Both the position numbers and the translations under genes were made by a program. Under the pieces are notes generated by a model. It saw only the letters and a program-made list of their open reading frames with translations. It was not told the origin of the DNA and made no database searches. From Halogeometricum rufum (lineage in GTDB: Archaea; Halobacteriota; Halobacteria; Halobacteriales; Haloferacaceae), in NCBI RefSeq assembly GCF_900112175.1, contig NZ_FOYT01000006.1:1-64000 (forward strand): a DNA stretch of 64,000 nucleotides, in the 5' to 3' direction. Shown in pieces: positions 44,287 through 52,024 of the stretch (positions are counted from its first letter, which is position 1; every line of letters begins with the position of its first letter).

Positions 44287-45807
44287 ATGTCGGGGATAAC
44301 GGACCGTCTCCGCAAGGCGTTCGCCAGGGTCAAGCAGACGCTGACGCCGGAAGGGACGCTCATGGAACGAGCGGTCACCGGCGGCATCTGGGCGACGGCG
44401 CTCAACGTCTCGGGCCGCATCTTTCAGCTCCTGACGGCGATTCTCCTCGCGCGACTCCTCACGCCGCGCGCGTTCGGTATCGTCGCCATCGGGATGCTCG
44501 TCATCATCGGGCTCGAACGGTTCTCGAAGCTCGGACTCGACGACGCTCTCATCTACAACCGCGACTCGAACGTGGACAGATACCTCGACACCGCGTGGGT
44601 GATGAACGCCACTCGTGGTGTTCTCCTCTCGGCCATCCTGTTCTTCAGCGCGCCCTACGTGGGGTCCTTCTACAACGAACCCATCGTGACGGAGATTCTC
44701 CCGGTGATGGCCATCGGACCGCTCGTCCTCGGCCTGCGGAACCCGGGCATCCTCTACTTCAGAAAGGACCTGGTCTTCCACAAGGAGTTCGTCTACGACG
44801 TGAGCGGCGAGGCGGCGTACTTCCTCGCCGCACTCGCGTACGCGCTCTGGAGTCCGACGGCGTGGGCGCTCGTCGTCGGCTACCTCTCGCGGAACGTGGT
44901 CCGGACGTTCCTGTCGTACGTCCTCCACGGCTACCGGCCGTGGCCGCGGTTCGACCTCGAGTTGGCGCGCGAGATGTTCGACTACGGCAAGTGGATAACC
45001 GGCGGCAGCATCGCGAACTACATCCGCAACGAGGGCGACGACCACTTCGTCGGCTGGCTGCTGGCGTCGAGTTCGCTCGGCTTCTACCAGATGGCCTACC
45101 GCCTGTCGAACGCGCCCGCGACGGAGGTCACGCACGTCATCTCCTCGGTGTCGTTCCCGGCGTACTCGGAGGTGCAGGACGACCTGCAGAAGCTCAGAAC
45201 CGCGTTCTACAAGACCGTCCGCATCTCCGCGTTCCTCGCCGCGCCGATGGCCGTCGGCATCGCCATGGTCGCGCCGACGTTCGTGAAGGCCGTCCTCGGC
45301 GAGCAGTGGATGCCGATGGTCGTCCCGATGCAGGTGCTCGCCGGCTACGGGATGATACGTGGCTTCGTCTCCTCGTACGGATCCGTCTGGCGCGCCACCG
45401 GCCACCCCGACTACCTCGTCAAACTCCAACTCGTCAGCATCGTCCTCATGGCGATTCCGCTGTACCCCGCGACGGTGGAGTACGGCCTCACCGGCACAGC
45501 GCTGGTCATCACGCTCGTGTACGCGTTCATCATGTTCCCGATAGACACGTACCTCGCGGCGAGCGCCGCGGACGCGGACTTCAAGCGGTTGCTGCTGGAG
45601 TTCGCCTACCCGCTCCCGGCGGCGGCGCTCATGGGCGTCACCGTCTTCTGGACGCGGAACGCCGTCTCTGACCTCCCGGCGTACCTGTCGCTCCTCGTCC
45701 TCGTCGTCGTCGGCGTCGCGACGTACGCGACGGCCGTCGTGGCCCTCGACTCCCGCATCAACTGGAACATCCTGCACGACATCAAAGACATCCGCGACAT
45801 GCTCTGA
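44287..45807 (+). CDS. Wzx/MOP-type polysaccharide flippase
   Basis: 506 residues with about 12-14 membrane helices of the MOP (multidrug/oligosaccharidyl-lipid/polysaccharide) superfamily, lipopolysaccharide-biosynthesis branch: MERAVTGGIWATALNVSGRIFQLLTAILLARLLTP near the N-terminus is characteristic. It should flip a polyprenyl-linked oligosaccharide across the membrane, linking the cytosolic glycosyltransferases with outer-face polymerisation. The start follows an in-frame TAG and a Shine-Dalgarno-like GGGAGGGTG. Confidence 0.92.
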   Translation: MSGITDRLRKAFARVKQTLTPEGTLMERAVTGGIWATALNVSGRIFQLLTAILLARLLTPRAFGIVAIGMLVIIGLERFSKLGLDDALIYNRDSNVDRYLDTAWVMNATRGVLLSAILFFSAPYVGSFYNEPIVTEILPVMAIGPLVLGLRNPGILYFRKDLVFHKEFVYDVSGEAAYFLAALAYALWSPTAWALVVGYLSRNVVRTFLSYVLHGYRPWPRFDLELAREMFDYGKWITGGSIANYIRNEGDDHFVGWLLASSSLGFYQMAYRLSNAPATEVTHVISSVSFPAYSEVQDDLQKLRTAFYKTVRISAFLAAPMAVGIAMVAPTFVKAVLGEQWMPMVVPMQVLAGYGMIRGFVSSYGSVWRATGHPDYLVKLQLVSIVLMAIPLYPATVEYGLTGTALVITLVYAFIMFPIDTYLAASAADADFKRLLLEFAYPLPAAALMGVTVFWTRNAVSDLPAYLSLLVLVVVGVATYATAVVALDSRINWNILHDIKDIRDML

Positions 45808-45916
45808 CCACCGCTCTCACGAATCCATGACAGTAGCAATATTCAAACCGACCGAGCCGAATTCCCACGCGAGACAAACGTGAGCACAGCACAGATACTC
45901 GATGCATCCCGAAACC

Positions 45917-46276
45917 ATGTCTGACGGCGACGACGAGGCGAAGCGTGCGGTGGCCGCCTGCGACGGGTCCGGCGGGTACCACGCCGGGACGCGCCAGCGA
46001 CAGCAGTGGTCGGACGGGGCGGACAGACTCAGAATCTTCGCCGTCGCGCAGACGGCGGCGATGGTCCTGATAGCCGCCGTCCTCTTCGTCCTCGAGATGT
46101 GGACCCCGGAGCTCTACTTCGTCATCTCGTTCCTGGGACTGCTCGTCCTCCGCATCGTCTTGGCCCCGACCGACCGCATCCCGACGTGGTGGTCCCGACT
46201 CAACTGGGTCGTGCGCGCCGGCTTCGTCGTCTTCGCCTACCTCGTCCTCCAGCAGTTGCCGGAACTGCTGCCCTGA
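45917..46276 (+). CDS. Small membrane protein, function unknown
   Basis: 119 residues from ATG 45917; an ATG at 45902 would add five. An acidic cytosolic N-terminus of ~45 residues is followed by three closely spaced hydrophobic segments (~43-62, ~66-83, ~95-113) separated by TDRIPTWWSRL. I do not recognise a family. It follows the flippase on the same strand after 109 bp and may be part of the locus. Confidence 0.6.
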   Translation: MSDGDDEAKRAVAACDGSGGYHAGTRQRQQWSDGADRLRIFAVAQTAAMVLIAAVLFVLEMWTPELYFVISFLGLLVLRIVLAPTDRIPTWWSRLNWVVRAGFVVFAYLVLQQLPELLP

Positions 46277-46379
46277 CTCGGTCGAGACGAGCGGTCACCG
46301 ACGTCGATGCCGTCGCTCGCCGCCGAAACTGAGGCGACTGCGCCGGACGAACCGAAAAAGGAAGCGGGGCGGCGACGAC

Positions 46380-47597
46380 TCAGGATTCGTTGTACCAGAC
46401 GTCGACGTGCGCGTCCGGTTCGTAGGACTTCCCGACGATGTCGAGTCGCCCGTCGCCGGTCATGTCCACGAGTTTAGCCTCGTGCGTCTCGACGCCCCTG
46501 GCGACGACGTGTTCTTCGAACTCCCCGCCGCCGAGGTTCTCGAAGACGTAGTGCGTGGGGTCGTCGTTCTCGCCGGCGCCCATCTCGGCGACGTAGATGT
46601 CCGGCCGGCCGTTGCCGTCGAGGTCAGCCACCTGCAGCGAGTGCGGACAGTAGAGGTCGTCTCGCAGCGTGTGCTGCTCCCAGTTCGGCGGGTCGAACCA
46701 CGCGACGCGTCCCGGGTGGTCGCCGAGGAGGGGGGAGTCGCCCTCGGCGAATATCACCTCGAGTTCGCCGTCGTCGTCGAGGTCCGCGACGGCCACGCGC
46801 GTCCAGTCCCACCCGGAGACGATGGTCTCGCGTTCCCACCCGTCGTCGCCCTGTCGGTAGACGTGCGTGCCCGCGATGAGTTCGTTCTCGCCGTCACCGT
46901 CGACGTCGACTATCTCCAGTCCTTCGAGGTTGACGCCGGAGTCGACGACGTGCTTCGTCTCGTCGGGCCACGGCGTCCGCCGCGGGTCGTCGGGGACGTC
47001 GTAGTAGAAGACCGTCTCGCTCTCCTGTGAGACGCCCACCAGTTCGGGGTCGCCGTCGTTGTCCACGTCGCCGAACGCCAGGTCGTGGTACTTCTCGAAG
47101 TCGTCACGGAGGAGGCGCTTGGTCCACTGCGCTCTGGGGTCGTCCGGTCGCTCGAACCAGAAGATGCCGCCGAAACCGATGCCCTGTCCGACGACGACGT
47201 CCTCGGACCCGTCGCCGTCGAAGTCCGCGAGCGTACTGCCGAGGAGGCGGAGTTCGGTCTCGTCGGTCATCACGTGCCGGTCCCAGGTGCCGTTCTCGTA
47301 CCAGAACAGGTCGCGTTCGAACCGCTTGAACAGATTCCCCGGGATGGAGGAGCGCTCGACCGTCAGTCCCGGTATCGGCGTCGAGACGTTCGTCGACCCC
47401 ATCCCCCCGACGACGAGGTCCGGAAGCCCGTTCCCCGTCAGGTCCGTCGGGTGGCAGATGAACAGTCGACCGCTCGGCGGGTCCGGGTCGATGACCTCGT
47501 GTCGGAACCGGTACTTGTCGTCGGTCGCGTCGACGTCTCCGAGAGTCGTCGCGCCCCCGGGGCCGTCGGACGCCGTCCGCGACTCGTCGCTACTCAT
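46380..47597 (-). CDS. FG-GAP/VCBS repeat protein without signal peptide
   Basis: 405 residues with about seven repeats containing D-x-[DTN]-x-[DN]-G calcium-binding loops (DLTGNGLPDLVVGG, DFDGDGSEDVVVG, DVDNDGDPELVG, DVDGDGENELIAG, DLDDDGELEVIFA, DLDGNGRPDIYVA, DMTGDGRLDIVG). They would close into one seven-bladed beta-propeller. Family members are usually secreted, but the N-terminus here is only a short acidic Ser-rich stretch with no signal. Function unknown; its position at the end of the polysaccharide locus suggests a glycan-linked role. Confidence 0.85.
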   Translation of the reverse strand: MSSDESRTASDGPGGATTLGDVDATDDKYRFRHEVIDPDPPSGRLFICHPTDLTGNGLPDLVVGGMGSTNVSTPIPGLTVERSSIPGNLFKRFERDLFWYENGTWDRHVMTDETELRLLGSTLADFDGDGSEDVVVGQGIGFGGIFWFERPDDPRAQWTKRLLRDDFEKYHDLAFGDVDNDGDPELVGVSQESETVFYYDVPDDPRRTPWPDETKHVVDSGVNLEGLEIVDVDGDGENELIAGTHVYRQGDDGWERETIVSGWDWTRVAVADLDDDGELEVIFAEGDSPLLGDHPGRVAWFDPPNWEQHTLRDDLYCPHSLQVADLDGNGRPDIYVAEMGAGENDDPTHYVFENLGGGEFEEHVVARGVETHEAKLVDMTGDGRLDIVGKSYEPDAHVDVWYNES

Positions 47598-48055
47598 CGC
47601 CGCCCCCCGCCCGAGTCGGTGCCCGCGCGGCCGCGGCGTCTCCTCGGTTCGCCCCGTCGGCGGACGCTGGCACTCTCGATGCGATGGATTGGTCTGGTCG
47701 CATTGGTCGATACTCGTCGAACCGAGCCTTTGTTATGCAGAAGGTGACGCTCGCCGCGATGGTTCTGGCGGCGGCGACCACCTCTGTGGTGCCCCCGTCT
47801 GTCGTCGCCGACGCACCGGCCATTCACGTCGGCTCTCCTGACTATTCGGGTGAGGGTGAACGTCAGGACGAACGCTATCTCTCTCAGTTAACGTCATCTT
47901 AACGTCGTTTTGCACCTTCTCTCGGCTGGCCCCCGTGGGGGACCGATTCACGAGCGTTCCGAGTCGCGTCGAAAACAGATTCGGCCGACCGCCGCGCACC
48001 CACCGACCACCGACGGCCCGGGCGTCGGTGGTGCCGTGTCGCTCCGCGCGTCGGG
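47598..48055. other. Intergenic region, mostly empty
   Basis: 458 bases between the FG-GAP gene and a regulator. Apart from a doubtful small frame at 47735-47902, nothing is recognised. Bases 47700-47735 include TTTGTTATG, a possible promoter element. Confidence 0.45.
47735..47902 (+). CDS. Possible small secreted protein
   Basis: A 55-residue frame starting MQKVTLAAMVLAAATTSVV has a signal-peptide-like N-terminus with an Ala-rich cleavage region (VVADAPA), then a short charged tail. Third codon positions (TCT, TAT, CGT, TTA) are not GC-biased, which argues against a real gene or suggests decay or recent acquisition. Confidence 0.3.
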   Translation: MQKVTLAAMVLAAATTSVVPPSVVADAPAIHVGSPDYSGEGERQDERYLSQLTSS

Positions 48056-48340
48056 TCAGACCATGTTCTTCGTGTTGACCGTCTCCCACACCGACCGTCC
48101 TTCGTCCGTGATGCCGTAGACGCGGCCCTTCTTCCGGTCTTCGGAGACGAGGAGTTCGACGTGCGACCGCTCCCGGAGTTGCTGTAAGGCGCGCGAGACG
48201 TGCGTTATCGAACTGTTCGAGTCCGACGCGATGCGAGACGGCGTCGCCGGACTCTCGATGAGACGTTCGAGGACGAGCACGCGGTACCGCGAACTGATGA
48301 TGTACCCCACCTCGTCCCACCGACTCTTTCCGACGCTCAT
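48056..48340 (-). CDS. Winged-helix DNA-binding protein
   Basis: 94 residues from the ATG at 48340; an ATG at 48394 adds 18 basic residues and is less likely. The sequence follows a winged helix throughout: YIISSRYRVLVLERLIESP, TPSRIASDSNSSITHVSRALQQLRE as the helix-turn-helix, and LLVSEDRKKGRVYGITDEGRSVW as the wing. It is an ArsR/MarR-like haloarchaeal regulator with no separate sensor domain. Target unknown; it lies between the polysaccharide locus and the transporter, so it may control either. Confidence 0.82.
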   Translation of the reverse strand: MSVGKSRWDEVGYIISSRYRVLVLERLIESPATPSRIASDSNSSITHVSRALQQLRERSHVELLVSEDRKKGRVYGITDEGRSVWETVNTKNMV

Positions 48341-48784
48341 CGGTGCCCCCCCTCGACCCGAACGAGTGACCGAATACGACGACCGTCGATACACGCGTCC
48401 GTACGACGCCGTCCCGAACGGCGTCGGCGTGGCGGACGAGTCGCCCCCACGCGACTCTTGCCGACTTGCCCGGTCCGATGCTCTGCCATTTTTGCCATCA
48501 TAACCGAATTAGGGCTTCGTTAAATAAGATTTTCGCATAAATTTTGGTTATTCTGAGACAATCATAAAAACCTGAACGAACGAGGTTGGGATTACGACTT
48601 CAGATTCAAAACAAATGCTCTCCCACCGCTAGATTGTTTCAAACGGCCTCATAACTCCTCGATTCACCCTCCTGAACCTGACCATCCCGACGGAGACGAA
48701 CCACCGCGCGTCGCCGCCGGGGGAAGCAGTCTCTGTTCGCCACTCGCGCGGAGTCGTCGCCGCGTCCGCCGGGTCGGCGCGGCG
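48341..48784. other. AT-rich intergenic region
   Basis: 444 bases. The segment 48484-48620 is strongly AT-rich (runs such as GTTAAATAAGATTTTCGCATAAATTTTGG) and holds likely promoters of the minus-strand regulator. No coding sequence or RNA gene seen. Confidence 0.5.
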
Positions 48785-49957
48785 TCATCCCCTCAGCAAC
48801 AGTGCGGCCGCGACGAGGAGACAGACGACGAAGCCCCCGAACGCGTGCGCGTAGGTGCCGTAGGTGACGACGACGCCGACGTACGCCGGGCCGAGCGCGT
48901 TCGCGGCGAGAAAGAGGGCGCGCGCCGCCCCGAGGTCCGCGCCCATCCCGTCCGTTGGGGCGTCGTCCATGATGATGGCGTCCGCGAGGGGAAAGCCCGT
49001 CTTGTACCCGGCCGCCATCGCGACGGTGGCGGCGAGGAGCGCGATTCTGGACGTGGCGAGGACGAGTCCCGTCAGGGCGGCGGCCCCGAGGAGGAGGCCG
49101 GCGACGGCGATACCGCGACGAGAGTACCGGTCGCCGAGGCCGCCCGCGAGGGGCTTGATGCCGAGGCCGACGGCGAAGACGACGGCGAACGTCGCACTCG
49201 CCAACCCGTCCGAGAACCCCCGCGCCTGCGCGAGGTAGGTCGGAAAGAAGTTGATGAAGCCGCCGACCATGAAGTAGAACAGCGAGAACGCGACGAGCGT
49301 CTCCCGTTGCTCGGAACTGGCGACGAGGCGGCGGACCGTCCCGACGGCGTCGAGGGAGGGCGACCCCACGCGGAACCCCTCGCGCGTCCAGACGGCGTAG
49401 AGGACGGTCACGACGGCGAGTGCGACTGCCACGGGGAGGAACGGCGTCCGCCACGTCGCGTAGGTGAGTGCGAGGACTGCGATGCCCGACGAGACCAGAC
49501 CGCCCACGTCCGTGCCGGCGGCGTAGATGCCGAGTGCGCGGCCGCGCCGCGCGGTGAACAGGTCCGAGAGGAGGGCGCGCGACGGGATGGCGAACAGGCC
49601 CTTCCCGAGTCCGACGACGACGGCGGCGACGAGGAACGTGGCGAGACTGGTGGCGACGCCGAACAGGAGGAAGCCGACGACGAGTACCGCCAGTCCGGGG
49701 ACGACGAGCGTCGTCCGGTTCCAGTTGTCGGAGTACTCGCCGCCGGGATACTGCGTCACCGCGTAGACGCCCTGAAACGCCGCGAGCGCCAGTCCCGCCG
49801 TCGCCTCGGTGATGCCGAGGTCCTCGATGATGGTCGGGAGCAACGGCGAGAGCAGAAAGCGCCCCGTCTGGAGGACGGCCCACCCGAGCGAGACGGCCAG
49901 CAGCATCCGCGTCGCGTACGTTCCCGCCTCGCCCGTCGTCGCCGTCGTCTCTGTCAC
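48785..49957 (-). CDS. Major facilitator superfamily transporter
   Basis: About 390 residues from a GTG at 49957 (VTETTATTGEAG, normal haloarchaeal N-terminus); an ATG at 49984 is possible. Twelve membrane helices are expected. The MFS loop 2-3 signature is modified as YPGGEYSDNWNRTTLV, and the second half has GGLGDRYSRRGIAV at the equivalent place. It is a proton-coupled importer or exporter of small molecules; substrate unknown. It lies downstream of the atypical SDR on the same strand after 102 bp. Confidence 0.87.
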   Translation of the reverse strand: MTETTATTGEAGTYATRMLLAVSLGWAVLQTGRFLLSPLLPTIIEDLGITEATAGLALAAFQGVYAVTQYPGGEYSDNWNRTTLVVPGLAVLVVGFLLFGVATSLATFLVAAVVVGLGKGLFAIPSRALLSDLFTARRGRALGIYAAGTDVGGLVSSGIAVLALTYATWRTPFLPVAVALAVVTVLYAVWTREGFRVGSPSLDAVGTVRRLVASSEQRETLVAFSLFYFMVGGFINFFPTYLAQARGFSDGLASATFAVVFAVGLGIKPLAGGLGDRYSRRGIAVAGLLLGAAALTGLVLATSRIALLAATVAMAAGYKTGFPLADAIIMDDAPTDGMGADLGAARALFLAANALGPAYVGVVVTYGTYAHAFGGFVVCLLVAAALLLRG

Positions 49958-50059
49958 GCCCGGGACTCCGAGGCGAGGCACCACGTCGCTTCTGATTCCG
50001 GAAACCGCTCGCGGGCGGCGGCCACGGGCCCGTCGTCACTCGCCGAGCGCAGTCCCGCG

Positions 50060-50857
50060 CTACAGGTTCGACGCGCCGGCCCCGCCGTCGATGGGGAGGG
50101 CGGCACCGTTGATGTACTCCGACTGTGGCGAGGAGAGGAAGGCGACGGTCCGGCCGAGGTCCATCGGGTCGCCGACGTGACCGGCGGGGATGCCCTGCGC
50201 CCAGTCGTCGAGTCCGGCCTGATAGTCGTCGTACTCGCCGCGTTCGACCCCCTGTTCGACGAGTTCCTCGATGCGCGGCGTCTCGTGCGACCCGGGGAGG
50301 ACGGTGTTCGCCCGCACCTCGGGTGCGAGTTCCTTCGACAGCGTCTTCTCCAGGCCGACGACGCTCATCCGCACGGCGTTCGAGAGGACGAGGCCGTCGA
50401 TGGCCTCCTTGACGCTCCGGGAGGTGATGTTGACGATGGTGCCGCCGTCGCCCGCCCGCAGGTGGTCCGCCGCCTCGCGGACGGCCCGGACGACGCTCAT
50501 CACGAGGAGGTCGTACGCCTCGTACCAGTCCTCGTCGGTCGTCTCCATGAACGGGGCCGACGGCGGCCCGCCCGCGGAGGTGACGAGGTGGTCGAGGCCG
50601 CCGAACTCCTCGACGGGTCGTTCGACCATCGCCGCGACGTCGTCCGCGTCGGTCAGGTCGCCCGCGTGTCCGACCACCGTCGCGCCGTCCGCCGCGTCGG
50701 CCTGTACCTCCGCGACGGCCGATTCGAGTCGCTCCTCGTCCCGCCCGTTCATCACCACGTTCGCGCCCTCCGCCGCGAGGGCGCGCGCCGATGCCTTTCC
50801 GAGACCGCTACTCGACGCCGTCACGAGTGCCGCGTTACCTGCGATTCCGAGGTCCAT
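50060..50857 (-). CDS. SDR-family protein with altered active site
   Basis: 265 residues from the ATG at 50857. The fold is a classical SDR, but the glycine motif is TASSSGLG instead of TGxxxGIG, NNAG is TSAGG, and the active-site segment GLVLSNAVRMSVVGL has Ser where the catalytic Tyr belongs and Arg where the Lys belongs. Ser of NITSRS remains. This matches the divergent ketoacyl-reductase-like SDR subgroup, which may use a different mechanism or act as a non-catalytic binder. Substrate unknown. Confidence 0.85.
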   Translation of the reverse strand: MDLGIAGNAALVTASSSGLGKASARALAAEGANVVMNGRDEERLESAVAEVQADAADGATVVGHAGDLTDADDVAAMVERPVEEFGGLDHLVTSAGGPPSAPFMETTDEDWYEAYDLLVMSVVRAVREAADHLRAGDGGTIVNITSRSVKEAIDGLVLSNAVRMSVVGLEKTLSKELAPEVRANTVLPGSHETPRIEELVEQGVERGEYDDYQAGLDDWAQGIPAGHVGDPMDLGRTVAFLSSPQSEYINGAALPIDGGAGASNL

Positions 50858-51048
50858 GTGACACGATGCGGGCGTCTGCCTCAAAATGCTACTCGTGGCG
50901 GTCGATTTCGGTGCCGTCTTGCCGAACGCCCTCCGCCCGTTCGGTCCGAACTTCACTCGGGATATGGTAAATATCGGACCGAGACGGCCAGAGACGCCCG
51001 TACCGGGACGTTAATACGCTGTTAACGAGTGGTACGGTGTGAAAACCA

Positions 51049-51258
51049 ATGTCGTCCGGCGACGATGGCGAGACGATGGCGGACGAACTGACCGACGACC
51101 TGAAGGCGGAGGTGTGGAGTCTGTTCGAGTCGGGCGTCCTGTCCGAAGAGGTGGTGCGGGACCTCCTCGGCGACCGGTCGTTCGAACGGCGGGCGGCCGA
51201 CATGCGCGCGCCGCAGGACCTGTTCTGGGGCGACGCCAACCAGTTCTTCGCCTGGTGA
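51049..51258 (+). CDS. Small acidic conserved-type protein, function unknown
   Basis: 69 residues, acidic and helical: ADELTDDLKAEVWSLFESGVLSEEVVRDLLGDRSFERRAADM, then DLFWGDANQFFAW. Strong GC bias at third positions and a TTAATA element about 35 nt upstream support it as a real gene. No motif assigned. It is divergent from the SDR gene. Confidence 0.62.
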   Translation: MSSGDDGETMADELTDDLKAEVWSLFESGVLSEEVVRDLLGDRSFERRAADMRAPQDLFWGDANQFFAW

Positions 51259-51375
51259 ACCGCGCCGGCGGACTCGACGGCCTCCCACCTGCGCGTGTCT
51301 TTACGCACGCTCTGGTCCAAGTACCCGATATAGCGCTATCGTTCCCGGCACGGCACTCGCCAGCTACAAGGCTTT

Positions 51376-51393
51376 TGACTGACTAGCCAGTCA
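51376..51393. promoter_or_regulatory. TetR-type operator upstream of tetR-MATE operon
   Basis: TGACTGACTAGCCAGTCA is an 18-bp inverted repeat with one mismatched pair, 35 nt before the regulator ATG. Haloarchaeal TetR genes paired with exporters often carry such a site, where the regulator represses its own operon. Confidence 0.65.
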
Positions 51394-51427
51394 GTACGAA
51401 CAGTGACCGATTTCTCGGAGGGAGCCC

Positions 51428-52024
51428 ATGAGCTCTGACGCCGCCGCCGACATCATGGACGGGACGCACAGCGCCCTTCGTACGCACGGCTACGCGGGGC
51501 TGACCATGCAGGACATCGCCGACGAAGCGGGCCTGAGCACGGCGGCGCTTCACTACCACTTCGACTGTAAACACGACCTGCTGGTGGCGTTTCTCGACCG
51601 CCTGTTCGAACAGTTCGAGGCGCGCATCGCCGAACTGGACGGCGACGACGCCGCGGAGCGACTGCTGTCGCTGGTCGAGACGGTGCTGCTCCCGCCGACG
51701 GACGACGACCCCCACGAGTTCCGGACGGCGCTCCTCGAAATCGAGGCGCAGGCCCCCTACGACGACGCGTTCCGCGCGCGCCTCGAACGGTTCGACGAGA
51801 CGTTCACCGCTCGCGTTCGCTCGATACTCGAAACGGGCGTCGAGGAGGGGACGTTCGCCGCGGACGTCGACCCCGACGAGGTGGCGTCGTTCGTCGTCAC
51901 TTACGTTCGGGGCGCCCGGACGCAGAACGTCGCCGTCGGAACGCCCCTCGACGACTCGCTGGCCGCGTTCCGCGACTACGTCGAGGGGACCCTGCTGGCC
52001 GACGACGGAGGGGCGGGCGAGTGA
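51428..52024 (+). CDS. TetR/AcrR-family transcriptional regulator
   Basis: 198 residues. The N-terminal HTH is clear: ALRTHGYAGLTMQDIADEAGLSTAALHYHFDCKHDLLVAFL (~16-56). The C-terminal helical ligand domain is variable. GGAGGG five nt before the ATG is a Shine-Dalgarno-like site, unusual in this window. Its last 4 bases overlap the MATE exporter gene, so it should repress the operon through the nearby inverted repeat until a transported compound binds. Confidence 0.9.
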   Translation: MSSDAAADIMDGTHSALRTHGYAGLTMQDIADEAGLSTAALHYHFDCKHDLLVAFLDRLFEQFEARIAELDGDDAAERLLSLVETVLLPPTDDDPHEFRTALLEIEAQAPYDDAFRARLERFDETFTARVRSILETGVEEGTFAADVDPDEVASFVVTYVRGARTQNVAVGTPLDDSLAAFRDYVEGTLLADDGGAGE

